IMG/VR virus record: IMGVR_UViG_3300025141_000016
Coordinates: 1-64,000 of that record
Reading direction: 5' to 3' (one strand)
Length of the DNA stretch: 64,000 bases
Origin: a virus
In this document: positions 18,659 through 26,906 of the stretch, one piece after another
Position numbering within the stretch: position 1 is the stretch's first letter
Layout: each line of letters begins with the position of its first letter
Made by a program: the position numbers and the translations under genes
The notes under the pieces: model-generated
What the model was told of the DNA's origin: nothing
The model's input: only the letters and a program-made list of their open reading frames with translations
Databases searched by the model: none

Positions 18659-19060
18659 ATGAGCACGCTCACTCGCCACGGTGCCCGCAATCTAACTGCG
18701 GCTATCGACCGGATCGCTTCCGCAGTTCAAGACAACCCCACGATGTTGGGCATTGATCCCAAGATCGCCAAGGATTTCGCCTATCGCTGCGATCTGATTT
18801 CGGATGCGGTTGAGACAAAGGCTGTCTCCAACTTCCCCAAGCAGGGTGAGGCGGCAGTACAGGAAATCGGAGCCGAGACAACCGGTCCCGTCTATGAGGA
18901 GGATGCGAGCCCTGACCTGAAGGGTCAGTTCACGCAGGAATCCTTTACCGAGTTGACCGACATCGCGGAGAAACTGGAAAAGGCGGCTTCCGCCATCGCT
19001 TCTTCTCTCTCGTCGGCCCCGTCGCAGGTTGCTGACCACGGGTTCAATCTCACCAAGTGA
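18659..19060 (+). CDS. Small head-region helical protein
   Basis: The ATG at 18659 is preferred over an upstream in-frame start because CGGAGA lies upstream and the promoter-like motif overlaps the extension. The 133-residue product is helical and contains DRIASAVQ and EKAASAIASS, two peptides of the recurring head type. It stands four genes before the capsid gene, so a prohead core or head role is likely; no known domain is recognised. Confidence 0.65.
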   Translation: MSTLTRHGARNLTAAIDRIASAVQDNPTMLGIDPKIAKDFAYRCDLISDAVETKAVSNFPKQGEAAVQEIGAETTGPVYEEDASPDLKGQFTQESFTELTDIAEKLEKAASAIASSLSSAPSQVADHGFNLTK

Positions 19061-19075
19061 CCCGAGGGGTGTCCT

Positions 19076-19609
19076 TTGCGCCGTAACGCCGTAAATAATG
19101 TCAACTGGCAGCAGCGAGCCCTCGCCTTTCAGGTTGGGGACGTTGTGGGGCCGTTTGGCCTATTCGATGCACAGTCGGGCCGCGTCACAGCGGTTTGGCC
19201 TGCCATCGGTATGGTTGATGTGGAGATGGCCTCGGGCAACAAGCGGTATCCAGTCGAAGACCTCCAGCGATTTGACAGTGAGGGTGATTCAGAACCCCCC
19301 TACACTGACTCTGCCCCAGGTGGGCAGCCCACAGTACAGGTGCCCGGTGGCCCCGTTGACAAGTCGGCGGCTCGGGTGGCATATGCCTATCGCAAGGCAA
19401 TCTACTGGGCTGACAAGGACCGACAGTACAGGGCCAACCGAGATGAAATGGCCTCGGGCCAGCCTGGATGCCCTCGTTGTGAAGAACAGCCCCATCTCCG
19501 ACGGGCAGTCTACAAGCGACGTGATGGCAGCAGTGAACGTCTCCTGGGATGCCCAGGTTGCATGTTCCTCATCAAGAGATCCGACATTATGAACCTTGGC
19601 GGCGAGTAA
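19076..19609 (+). CDS. Small protein with SH3-like N-terminus and zinc-ribbon-like C-terminus
   Basis: Starts at TTG 19076, eight bases after GAGG; no suitable ATG exists. The N-terminal half (VGDVVGPFGLF ... GRVTAVWP) has the look of a small beta barrel. A linker with ARVAYAYRKA follows, and the C-terminal part holds two CxxC pairs (CPRCEEQ and CPGCMF) spaced as in a zinc ribbon. Its TAA overlaps the ATG of the protease gene. Unknown role, possibly structural or nucleic-acid binding. Confidence 0.65.
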   Translation: MRRNAVNNVNWQQRALAFQVGDVVGPFGLFDAQSGRVTAVWPAIGMVDVEMASGNKRYPVEDLQRFDSEGDSEPPYTDSAPGGQPTVQVPGGPVDKSAARVAYAYRKAIYWADKDRQYRANRDEMASGQPGCPRCEEQPHLRRAVYKRRDGSSERLLGCPGCMFLIKRSDIMNLGGE

Positions 19610-21045
19610 TGGCGTTCTTGAAGCAGGCGAAGGCAGTTGTCGTCCATCCTCGCATTAGCGGGCGTGTGTGGGGAGGTATCCGTAAGGCTGCTTCTGGTCC
19701 CACGCGGGATCTGACAGCCCAGGCTCGGGAGATTCTGGGTGAGGGCCTTCATTCGGACGACTATCTGGTCACCCACTGCACCATCGTTGCCTCGGTGGAT
19801 GTGGATGCGGTGCCTGGAGTTCGCCTGGGCAACGTCAAGATCGGTAGCGCCACGGTCAACAGGAAGTGGGACGACTACTACATCAAGCCCCAATGCTCCC
19901 AGTTCGTAAACAACAACGGTGACGCTTGGTCCCGGTCGGTGTTGCGGATGGCGTACCCCACGTTTATCGGGGGGCACAACTTCCAAGAGCACGTCCAGAT
20001 TGAGGAACAGAGCAAGGGTCGGATCATCGACGCTGTTGCTCGTGACATAGGGGATTCCCTCTATGTGGACATTCTGGTCGCCACCAGCCGCAAGCACGCC
20101 GCTCTGGTCCAAGACATTCAGTCTGGAAAGATGGCTACCCTGTCGATGGGTTGCACCACTGACTTCACCGTCTGTACCAAGTGCGGCCACTATGCCGTCG
20201 ATGAGACGCAGTTGTGTGAGCACGTTCGCTACGCCAAACTCAATACCTTCATGGATGAGGCTGGGCAGAAGCGGGTCATCGCGGAGTTGTGTGGACACCA
20301 GACCTACGACGAGAACCCTGATGCGCCCGGTGGGGTCAGATTCATTGAAGCCTCATGGGTTGCGGTGCCAGCGTTTGCTGGGGCAGTGATGCGGAACATC
20401 CTCGCTCCTGGCGAGGTGGTTGAAGCCGAAGTCCGTAAGGTCATGGCTTCACCTCCTACCGAGTGGTCTTCACAAGCTGTGGTCAAAGCCGCCAACCTTC
20501 GTGGTGTCCAAGCCTTTGAGTTTGGGGACGAGGAGGGTGAAGGAGAGGGTGAAGGAGGGGGAGAGCCCGCTGCCGATGACGCTGCTCCTTTCCAAGCGGC
20601 TGAAGACACCCTCTACAATGCTTTGAAAAGTCGGGTGGTTGAGCGTCTACAGCGAGAGATCGCACAAGAGAACGTGGAAGACGAGATGGGGTCCGAGGCC
20701 CCAATGGACCCCAACGACAACATCATCAAGGAAGGAGCAGCGCAGAACTATGCCGCATCCCTCCAGATGATGACCCGTGTCGCATCCAGCCCTATTGCCC
20801 TCATTGATGGGGTCGCCACGATCAACTCTTCCTACGGGATTCGGGTAGGTCGTGACGTATATCGAACCGCTTTGCGGGTAGGGGCTCATAGCCAATACCC
20901 TTCCCTTACCCATTTCCGACGAGCGTGCCGCAAGGTTGCTGGTCGCGATTTGTCCTCTGCCGAGATCCGGGTTGTTGTCCGGCTTGGCTCGCTGCTCTCA
21001 CGGTGGGAGCAACACAACAACCCTCCAACCACCCAATCTGAATAG
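19609..21045 (+). CDS. Prohead core protein / head maturation protease
   Basis: The ATG at 19609 overlaps the previous stop (TAATG); an extension to 19549 is unlikely. The 478-residue protein resembles the protease-type prohead core proteins of large phages. It has GGHNFQEHVQ (His123) followed by a strand with YVDILVA, then LSMGC (Ser179), plus cysteines in CTKCGHY and LCEHVRY and an FIEASWVAVPAF segment. His and Ser are candidate catalytic residues of the assemblin-like fold. The C-terminal part has an acidic Gly-Glu stretch and the peptides TRVASSP and RKVAGRD, possibly its own cleavage sites. Position just upstream of the scaffold candidate and capsid genes supports the role. Confidence 0.75.
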   Translation: MAFLKQAKAVVVHPRISGRVWGGIRKAASGPTRDLTAQAREILGEGLHSDDYLVTHCTIVASVDVDAVPGVRLGNVKIGSATVNRKWDDYYIKPQCSQFVNNNGDAWSRSVLRMAYPTFIGGHNFQEHVQIEEQSKGRIIDAVARDIGDSLYVDILVATSRKHAALVQDIQSGKMATLSMGCTTDFTVCTKCGHYAVDETQLCEHVRYAKLNTFMDEAGQKRVIAELCGHQTYDENPDAPGGVRFIEASWVAVPAFAGAVMRNILAPGEVVEAEVRKVMASPPTEWSSQAVVKAANLRGVQAFEFGDEEGEGEGEGGGEPAADDAAPFQAAEDTLYNALKSRVVERLQREIAQENVEDEMGSEAPMDPNDNIIKEGAAQNYAASLQMMTRVASSPIALIDGVATINSSYGIRVGRDVYRTALRVGAHSQYPSLTHFRRACRKVAGRDLSSAEIRVVVRLGSLLSRWEQHNNPPTTQSE

Positions 21046-21054
21046 GAGACTGCC

Positions 21055-22431
21055 ATGCGCCGTCGTATGACTTGGAATGACACAGGGGATGCTCGGCAGC
21101 GTCGGGCCTCCAGTACCGAAACCCCCAACACGAAGAACGCCGAATGGGGCGAAGACCCCCATCCTGGCCCTTACGAGAACGGAGAGCACCCGGCCACCCC
21201 CGACGAGGAATCGTCTCACCCGGCAGCCAAGGCAGCAGCCCTGGAGCGCAAGGCGGCGAAGTGCATTCGCATCGCCACTGCTATGCTTGGTGAAGGCGCG
21301 ACCGTGGCCGCCATCGAAGATCAGGCTCTCGTGCTCATGGACCTCCCTGACCGCTCCATCAAGGCCAGCCTTTCCCGTATCGCCGGAGACGACGATATGG
21401 ACGAGGATCTGGACGACGATGATGCCGCCGCTGCGGAAGGTGTCGAGGAGGCCAAGGGCAAGAAAGCCTACGTTCGGATGCTGGAGCAGCGCGTTGCTCG
21501 GATGGAGCGTATCCTCACTCGTCTCGCAGACAGCGAAGACCCCGAGGGCGATGACGACGACGACGGCAGCGAAGATCCCGGTGAGGAGGCCAAGGGCAAG
21601 AAGGCCCGCGCTCTCCGCGCCAAGGCCCTCCGTATGCTCCGACTCGCTGACGAGGAAGAAGCATCTGACGAGGAAGAAGCATCCGACGAGGAGGAGGCCA
21701 AGGGCAAGAAAGCCCGCCGCCGCCGACTCGCTGATGACGAGGAGGCTTCCGACGAGGAGGCTTCCGACGAGGAGGCATCCGACGAGGAGGAGGCCAAGGG
21801 CAAGAAGGCCCGCGCTCTCCGCGCCAAGGCCCTCCGTATGCTCCGACTCGCTGACGAGGAGGAGGCTTCCGACGAGGAGGCTTCCGACGAGGAGGAGGCC
21901 AAGGGCAAGAAGTCGGCTGGATACATGGACGAGGAATCCATGCTGGACGAGATGTTGCTGGAGGAGATGCTTGCCGAGGAGTCCATGCACGAGGAAGGTC
22001 ACATCGTTGAGACTGCCGACGAGTCCATGGGCGACGAGATGGTCGAGGTCAGCATTGATCCCGTTGGTGACCCCATGGGACTCATGGAAGGCGACCTCAT
22101 GGCCGAGGACGAGATGATGGTTCTTGCCAAGCTGTTCGGAAAGGAAGGCGGCGAGGCTGACGAGGACAAGGCTGAAAAGGAAGACCACGACAAGGGTGCC
22201 ATCAAGGATGATGAGGACCACATCGCGGATCTGGAGGAAGACAAGGATGAGGACAAGGAGGACTTGGCAAAGGAAGAGTCCAAGGGCAAGAAAGCTGCCC
22301 GTCGTCCCCAGCCCAAGCGAGCCAGCGCAGGCGCGACCCGTCTGGGCGGTGTCTCCAAGGAAGCCGCTTCCGAGATCAGTGACCTCTCCCAGCTTTGGGA
22401 GTCTGCCCCTGACGTGAGCAAGTTCTTCTAA
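21055..22431 (+). CDS. Highly charged repeat protein, candidate scaffold/prohead core
   Basis: Starts at ATG 21055 after AATAGGAGA. The 458-residue protein is dominated from about residue 115 by tandem units of acidic DEEEASDEEEA blocks and basic EEAKGKKARALRAKA blocks, repeated about five times. Another acid-rich stretch with ESMLDEMLLEEML repeats follows. Such a charged, helical, low-complexity protein between protease and capsid genes is the usual place and composition of a scaffold, though no homologous domain is recognised. The end (ASEISDLSQLW) is less charged, as expected for a capsid-binding tail. A terminator follows. Confidence 0.75.
   Translation: MRRRMTWNDTGDARQRRASSTETPNTKNAEWGEDPHPGPYENGEHPATPDEESSHPAAKAAALERKAAKCIRIATAMLGEGATVAAIEDQALVLMDLPDRSIKASLSRIAGDDDMDEDLDDDDAAAAEGVEEAKGKKAYVRMLEQRVARMERILTRLADSEDPEGDDDDDGSEDPGEEAKGKKARALRAKALRMLRLADEEEASDEEEASDEEEAKGKKARRRRLADDEEASDEEASDEEASDEEEAKGKKARALRAKALRMLRLADEEEASDEEASDEEEAKGKKSAGYMDEESMLDEMLLEEMLAEESMHEEGHIVETADESMGDEMVEVSIDPVGDPMGLMEGDLMAEDEMMVLAKLFGKEGGEADEDKAEKEDHDKGAIKDDEDHIADLEEDKDEDKEDLAKEESKGKKAARRPQPKRASAGATRLGGVSKEAASEISDLSQLWESAPDVSKFF
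21592..21913 (+). repeat. Imperfect tandem repeats within the scaffold candidate
   Basis: Repeated copies of GAGGAGGCCAAGGGCAAGAA with GACGAGGAGGCTTCC-type units; the stretch coding ARALRAKALRMLRLAD occurs twice (about 21605 and 21809). Confidence 0.8.
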
Positions 22432-22457
22432 ATCGACCCTCCGGGCCGACGATCTAT

Positions 22458-22496
22458 GAAGACCCCCCCTCGGACTTGTCCGGGTGGGGGTCTTTC
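22458..22496 (+). terminator. Intrinsic-type terminator after the scaffold candidate
   Basis: AAGACCCCC (22459-22467) pairs with GGGGGTCTT (22486-22494), with an inner CGGAC/GTCCG extension, followed by TTTC. Confidence 0.75.
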
Positions 22497-22548
22497 ACGT
22501 CGGGGGGGAGGACTTTCCCTCTTTCCGGGTCGATTTACCCTGGGGGTT

Positions 22549-22563
22549 CAATAGGCCGCCTAT
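22549..22563 (+). promoter_or_regulatory. Degenerate late promoter motif CAATAG-N5-CTAT
   Basis: Matches four of six bases of the first box with the same five-base spacer, followed by ACCC; about 120 bases upstream of the decoration candidate. The gap 22432-22684 also holds an IR CCCTGT-AA-ACAGGG near 22637. Confidence 0.35.
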
Positions 22564-22684
22564 ACCCACCCCCTATGTGTAGGCGGAAACGTCTTTCATG
22601 GTCGTAGCGGTAATCGTTGCGGCTTTTACAAACCCTCGCCCCTGTAAACAGGGAGCACAAGCCCCCCCTCATTAGGAGATCATC

Positions 22685-23323
22685 ATGGCTTTGCTTGGAC
22701 AGGCATCGGGTGGTTGGACCGAGAGTTCTTCGGCGCTTCGTATTCTGCATGTCGGAATCCGAAACACCGTCGGTATCCTCACGGCTGACGCATTCACCCA
22801 GACAAACCCCGTTGGCATCAGCAGCAGCGGTTCTTTCTCAACCTCCAACGGTATGAACACGGCCACCCTTGGTGTGCTCGGTGGTTCTGTTGCCTACGCT
22901 CGCCCGGATGGCGGCTCCAACGAAATCGGTGGGCCTTCCAATACTGGCGCTGCGGCCAGCATCGCCACTCCCCCCGTCGGAGTCAATGACGTTCGTCCAC
23001 TCGGCGTGTTCCTGAACACGGCAGTCGGCCTCGCCTACGAGAACACCCCTGGTGTTGCTTCTGGCAAGGGACCGTATGTCTCGGGTCAGGGAACCTACGC
23101 CAACAGTCTCTTTGAGTCACAGACTCTTGCGGCTGGCTTCGCGGCTCTCACCTACACGACCGGTGAGCATCTGTACAGTTCGATGAACGGCTATCTCACG
23201 AATGTCGTCACCGACCGCTACGGCCTTTTCCTTCCTGCTGGTGCTGAAACCACCGTCATCGGTATCTTGAAGATGCCTGCCGACGCGGTTCAGGCTGAAA
23301 TGGTCTACGACCAGCGCATCTGA
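22685..23323 (+). CDS. Candidate capsid decoration/stabilisation protein
   Basis: The 212-residue protein starts after ATTAGGAGATCATC. It is rich in Gly, Ala, Ser and Thr with few charges, consistent with a beta-rich surface protein, and immediately precedes the major capsid gene, where head decoration proteins are often coded. No specific motif is visible. The strong ribosome binding site suggests high expression. Confidence 0.65.
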   Translation: MALLGQASGGWTESSSALRILHVGIRNTVGILTADAFTQTNPVGISSSGSFSTSNGMNTATLGVLGGSVAYARPDGGSNEIGGPSNTGAAASIATPPVGVNDVRPLGVFLNTAVGLAYENTPGVASGKGPYVSGQGTYANSLFESQTLAAGFAALTYTTGEHLYSSMNGYLTNVVTDRYGLFLPAGAETTVIGILKMPADAVQAEMVYDQRI

Positions 23324-23353
23324 TCAACCACCTTCCCACATTTGGAGACAATC

Positions 23354-24226
23354 ATGTCCGTATCGAACTCTGTGAAGGCCAAGCTGATCAGCGACTACAT
23401 TAGTACCGCCGCTGGTCGGGCCAAGTTGGCCGCCTCAATGACTCAACCCCTCCGGCTTCGCCGGGACTACCATAGTGTAGGTAGAAAGACCTTTTTGGTC
23501 GAGCAGTTGCCAGATGGCGCTCTGCCTATCTACGATAAAGACCCCGATGTTACGGCATTCGTGGTCGGTGAGGAAGGTGAGAACATCATCGCCGTCACCA
23601 AGCCCCGTCGTGTCATCTTCCCTCTCTTTGAGATCGCCTCCAACCCGGAGATCCCACTGACGCAGGTGAAGGAACGTCGCTTCGATCTCATCGAGCGGTC
23701 GCAGGACCTCGCTCGTGCCCAGATCCAGGCTGCTGAAGACGAGCGTGTCTTCGCCACCCTCGATGCTGTCGCTGCCAACGGCTTCGACTCGGTTGGTGCG
23801 GTCAACGCCGACACCGCCGTCGTCGCACCGATCAGTGGTGACGTGCTCGCGGATGCTTTCTCGCTCATCGAACGCCACGATCTGCGTGTTGCTCGCGTCT
23901 TTATGAACGCTCGCGACTACGCCGATCTGCGGAAGTTTGGCCGGGACATTCTCGACATCGAAACCCAGCGCGACCTGTTGAAGACTGGTCTGATGGCAAC
24001 CCTTTGGGGAGCCCAGATCATCGTCAGCCGCCTCGTGCCGGTCGGCACCGTGTACGTCTGCTGTGAGCCCGAGATGTTCGGTCGGATGCCTGTCCGTACC
24101 GAGTTGACGGTCCTCTCGGCTGACGATCCCAAGGCGCGGACCATCGGGTTCAGTTGCTTTGAGAACCTGGGCATCGGTTGTTTCAACCCGCGTGGCCTCG
24201 CTCGTCTGACTGTCACCCGTCCGTAG
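23354..24226 (+). CDS. Major capsid protein, HK97-like fold
   Basis: The ATG at 23354 follows TTGGAGACAATC. The 290-residue protein has the features of a compact HK97-type capsid protein: a helical N-terminal arm, a long spine-helix region (RFDLIERSQDLARAQIQAAEDERVF), a peripheral domain with FMNARDYADLRKFGRDI and a central beta region (LWGAQIIVSRLVPVGTVYV). Near residue 30 the sequence AKLAASMTQ resembles the [KR]-x-A-[AS] peptide of other head proteins and may mark removal of an N-terminal propeptide (inference). Position after protease and scaffold and before a strong terminator supports the assignment. Confidence 0.82.
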   Translation: MSVSNSVKAKLISDYISTAAGRAKLAASMTQPLRLRRDYHSVGRKTFLVEQLPDGALPIYDKDPDVTAFVVGEEGENIIAVTKPRRVIFPLFEIASNPEIPLTQVKERRFDLIERSQDLARAQIQAAEDERVFATLDAVAANGFDSVGAVNADTAVVAPISGDVLADAFSLIERHDLRVARVFMNARDYADLRKFGRDILDIETQRDLLKTGLMATLWGAQIIVSRLVPVGTVYVCCEPEMFGRMPVRTELTVLSADDPKARTIGFSCFENLGIGCFNPRGLARLTVTRP

Positions 24227-24256
24227 TCCCTGACTACTCGGTCGTTTTGACCCTGG

Positions 24257-24287
24257 AACCCCTACCGGACTTGCTCCGGTAGGGGTT
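24257..24287. terminator. Strong bidirectional terminator after the capsid gene
   Basis: AACCCCTACCGGA (24257-24269) pairs perfectly with TCCGGTAGGGGTT (24275-24287); T runs follow on the plus strand. It lies between convergent genes and could serve both. Confidence 0.85.
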
Positions 24288-24299
24288 TCCTCGTCTTGG

Positions 24300-25043
24300 T
24301 TACCGTAGAGAGGGCGGGAGCCGTAGGTCTTCGGTGGCCATCAGGAGTTCGCGGGCAGGCCCGTAGGGCTCTGTGAACCCGAACGTCTCGATGAGGGGGG
24401 CATCCGCCTTCGCAACCCATCCCAGCATTTCCTCGTCGTACAGCTTGGCTGCATCGGGGATGTGGTGTTGGGGTCGGTGGGAAGCGCAGTTCTGGGATTG
24501 GATGGCTTCAATCATCTCGCGGGGCCTGTTGAGTAAGAGGGCCATTCCCTCTTTCAGCCTGGAGGAGTCGAGGAACATGGCTGGGCGGGGAGGTCTGCCG
24601 TAAACGTACCGGAAGGTCCAACTACACAACCCAAGCCCTGACCCCAAGTAGTTGTTGAGGGCACCCTCGTAGTGGTCCTGCATCACATCCCAGACCACAG
24701 TGAAGTTGTCGGGCATCTCTTCCACGTCGAGGGGGTGGGTGAGCCCGAACAACACGTCGCGGAACTCGTTGCTCCCGTTGCCAAACTTGATCAGGTCGTC
24801 CTTCATCCCCCATAGACAGTGCTGATAGAACGACAGATACCATGACCATGGGTCGCGGACGGTTCCGAACAACATCCGATTCTGCAACGCGCTGACCGGG
24901 ATCTCACTCGGGGGTCCGTGTTTCTTCGGCCCTTGGACACAGATGCCGCCCACATCAGGGATGCGGACCATAATCCTCCCGACGGTGGTCCCTCCTGTCT
25001 TTGGCATGTGCCAGTAGGCGAGGTTGTCGGTGACGTAAATCAT
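24300..25043 (-). CDS. Sulfotransferase-like protein
   Basis: The 247-residue antisense protein has both PAPS-binding signatures of sulfotransferases. The 5'-phosphosulfate loop is HMPKTGGTT (residues 12-20), and the 3'-phosphate motif is GTVRDPWSWYLSFY, with Arg63 and Ser71 at the expected R-x7-S spacing. Such enzymes move sulfate from PAPS to a hydroxyl or amine on sugars or proteins. The target is unknown; host surface glycans or a virion glycan are possibilities. It is a single gene facing against the head operon, with its own ribosome binding site (AAGAGAACC). This suggests an independently acquired, separately controlled accessory function. Fold assignment is confident, substrate is not. 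Confidence 0.85.
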   Translation of the reverse strand: MIYVTDNLAYWHMPKTGGTTVGRIMVRIPDVGGICVQGPKKHGPPSEIPVSALQNRMLFGTVRDPWSWYLSFYQHCLWGMKDDLIKFGNGSNEFRDVLFGLTHPLDVEEMPDNFTVVWDVMQDHYEGALNNYLGSGLGLCSWTFRYVYGRPPRPAMFLDSSRLKEGMALLLNRPREMIEAIQSQNCASHRPQHHIPDAAKLYDEEMLGWVAKADAPLIETFGFTEPYGPARELLMATEDLRLPPSLR

Positions 25044-25163
25044 AAGGTTCTCTTGGTGGGTGCGTACTGCTAAATGTTACCCGCCGTGTGAAGGTATGAG
25101 CCGACACCCTCTCGTGGCGGGTACAAGTATAGGTGAGCGTGTAGGTACAGAGATGGAGGCATC

Positions 25164-25328
25164 ATGGCGTTCCGAAAAACAAGCGTTGCCGTGGAACCCC
25201 CCACGCCAGTTGACCTTCCGGCCCCCGCCGTCGGGGAAATCCGTGATGACGGGAAGGTCTGGGATGGGGGGAAGTGGATCCCACAGGATGAGTGGAAAGC
25301 ACGAGAAATGGACCAAGGCGCAACCTAA
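25164..25328 (+). CDS. Small protein, 54 residues
   Basis: ATG at 25164 is preceded by GATGGAGGCATC, a good ribosome binding site. The product is Pro-rich at the N-terminus and has a WDGGKWIPQDEW motif near the C-terminus, typical of small virion-associated phage proteins. Its TAA is directly followed by the ATG of the next gene. Function unknown. Confidence 0.65.
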   Translation: MAFRKTSVAVEPPTPVDLPAPAVGEIRDDGKVWDGGKWIPQDEWKAREMDQGAT

Positions 25329-25640
25329 ATGACGCTTATGAGCCTGCTTGCGGCCTACGGCCTCTGCTTTGGCCTGATGAATGACAAGGCCAAGTGGATC
25401 ACCGATAGGCTGATCGCCCTCCCACTACGCAAGGACGGGGAGGGGGCGACCCTCTTTGGCCGGATGTTCGCGTGCCCGTATTGCACGGGGTTTCACGCAG
25501 GATGGGTTGTGTGGGTAGGGGTGTCACCTGAAGTGGTTGGGAGTTTGGTCTGGGCCATTGGCATCCTGACGTTTGCCTTTGCCTCGGCTGCTTTCTGCTA
25601 CGCCTTGGACACCGCCTTGCGGTGGATAGAGGAAAGATGA
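25329..25640 (+). CDS. Small membrane protein, DUF1360-like
   Basis: The 103-residue protein has a hydrophobic N-terminus, a cytosolic loop with FACPYCTGFHAGW (a CxxC motif characteristic of the DUF1360 phage/bacterial family), and two further hydrophobic segments (WVGVSPEVVGSLVWAIGILTFAFASAAFCYAL). ATG at 25329 directly abuts the previous stop; a second ATG lies three codons in. It is coupled to the next gene by an ATGA overlap. Role unknown, probably in the host inner membrane. Confidence 0.7.
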   Translation: MTLMSLLAAYGLCFGLMNDKAKWITDRLIALPLRKDGEGATLFGRMFACPYCTGFHAGWVVWVGVSPEVVGSLVWAIGILTFAFASAAFCYALDTALRWIEER

Positions 25641-25912
25641 TGGACAACATTTTATGTCCCGTTGAACTGGGAGGCTCCTCTTTTGGGGAGTACGCCAATG
25701 CCTTTCGTGTCATGCAGGATGGCCAAGACATTCTGCTTGATTTCTGCGTCTACTCCGAAGAGGGGAACAAGGCGCGGCTTGTGTCAAGGGTAAGGGTAAG
25801 CCATGCGTTTCTTGGGGTGATCTTGGATCGTCTGAAACAGGACACAACCCCAGTGGAGGACGATCAGGGCAAGACTCTCTTCATCCTCCCACCGGTAACA
25901 GGCGAGAACTGA
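25637..25912 (+). CDS. DUF3467-like small protein
   Basis: Starts at ATG 25637 inside the ATGA overlap with the membrane protein gene, after GAGGAAAG. The 91-residue protein has the DUF3467 pattern: YANAFRVMQDGQDILLDF, then a strand with ARLVSRVRVSHAFLGVILDRL. This family is widespread and functionally uncharacterised. Confidence 0.65.
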   Translation: MMDNILCPVELGGSSFGEYANAFRVMQDGQDILLDFCVYSEEGNKARLVSRVRVSHAFLGVILDRLKQDTTPVEDDQGKTLFILPPVTGEN

Positions 25913-25967
25913 ATCTACTACCGCAACTTCGCGGGTATCTATGAAGGTAAGGGACAAGGAGACCTCC

Positions 25968-26855
25968 ATGAACTACACCAAGGGCGAGTTTCAACATTTC
26001 CGGGCCATCACCAAGATTCACCTGGGGGCTATCAGCGATAACCTCTATGAAGGTGAGGAGGTCGCCTATGACGGCTACACCATGAAGCGTGGGGAGGATG
26101 ATCATGCTCTCCACACTCTGCGTGCTGCGGTCAAGGTAGGCTGGCTCGTTCCCGTTGAAGCCCCCGAGACGCAATATGTTCCGCAACCGGCTGGGGTCAA
26201 GGTCCATCGCGCTGATGGGCTCTCAACGGAGGAGATTGGAATCCCCACCATCACACAAGAAGACGTGTATGTGGGTGATCTGCGCGAGGTGCGTCCCGAT
26301 AACGCCCTGCCCATGCACAAAGCCTCCAAGGCTGGGGAGTTGCGTAGCGAGGGGAAGCCGGACAAGCCCAAGAACCCTGATGAGGGGGTGGTTGTGTCTA
26401 CCTTCAAGACGGCAGCGAAGGCGGCGACCGTCGAGGTAGGGAAGGATGATCGGCGTATCGTGCAAGAGTTGGACAACAAGACCAGCGTGGACGCGGAACG
26501 GACGGCCATCGCTACAGGTGACGTGGATGAACCCATTGGGGGACATGACCTCACGGAACTTCTCCCTGATGCTGCTTCCTCTGGAACTCCCGAGGCTGGT
26601 GTTGCTGGTGAGGGGAGGGGAGATGAGGCAGACTCCCGAGCAGCCCAGATCAACACGTCCTCGGAAAGCCCTCTCGCTCACATCCGCCAGTTCATCCCTG
26701 GTTTTGAGTGGGACATGGACATTCAATGGGCCAAGCGGGCCAAGATTGCCTGTGAGAAGTACGGCCACATCCCGCCTGTGCTCGCGTACATCAAGTCCGT
26801 CGAGACGGACACGGTGAAAAAGCACATTGAAAGCCGCATGGCTGGGAACAAGTAG
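25968..26855 (+). CDS. Structural-region protein of unknown function
   Basis: ATG at 25968 is chosen for AAGGAGA seven bases upstream, rather than the ATG at 25941. The 295-residue protein has an N-terminal domain (MNYTKGEFQHFRAITKIHLG ..., to about residue 85) that seems globular. A low-complexity Ala/Glu/Asp/Gly linker with KTAAKAATVEV follows, then a helical C-terminus (FEWDMDIQWAKRAKIACEKYG). No family recognised. Confidence 0.65.
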   Translation: MNYTKGEFQHFRAITKIHLGAISDNLYEGEEVAYDGYTMKRGEDDHALHTLRAAVKVGWLVPVEAPETQYVPQPAGVKVHRADGLSTEEIGIPTITQEDVYVGDLREVRPDNALPMHKASKAGELRSEGKPDKPKNPDEGVVVSTFKTAAKAATVEVGKDDRRIVQELDNKTSVDAERTAIATGDVDEPIGGHDLTELLPDAASSGTPEAGVAGEGRGDEADSRAAQINTSSESPLAHIRQFIPGFEWDMDIQWAKRAKIACEKYGHIPPVLAYIKSVETDTVKKHIESRMAGNK

Positions 26856-26861
26856 GGCTAA

Positions 26862-26876
26862 CGGTAGATTCCCTAT
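26862..26876 (+). promoter_or_regulatory. Putative late promoter motif CGGTAG-N5-CTAT
   Basis: Exact motif, 30 bases upstream of the ATG at 26907. Confidence 0.55.
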
Positions 26877-26906
26877 CATCCGCCCCAGGGCAAGTAAGGA
26901 GGCACC

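Noticed and set aside
20998-22221. A 407-codon antisense frame opposite the scaffold candidate
   Set aside because: Leu/Val repeats arise from reading the GAG/GAC-rich repeats backwards; no initiation signal.
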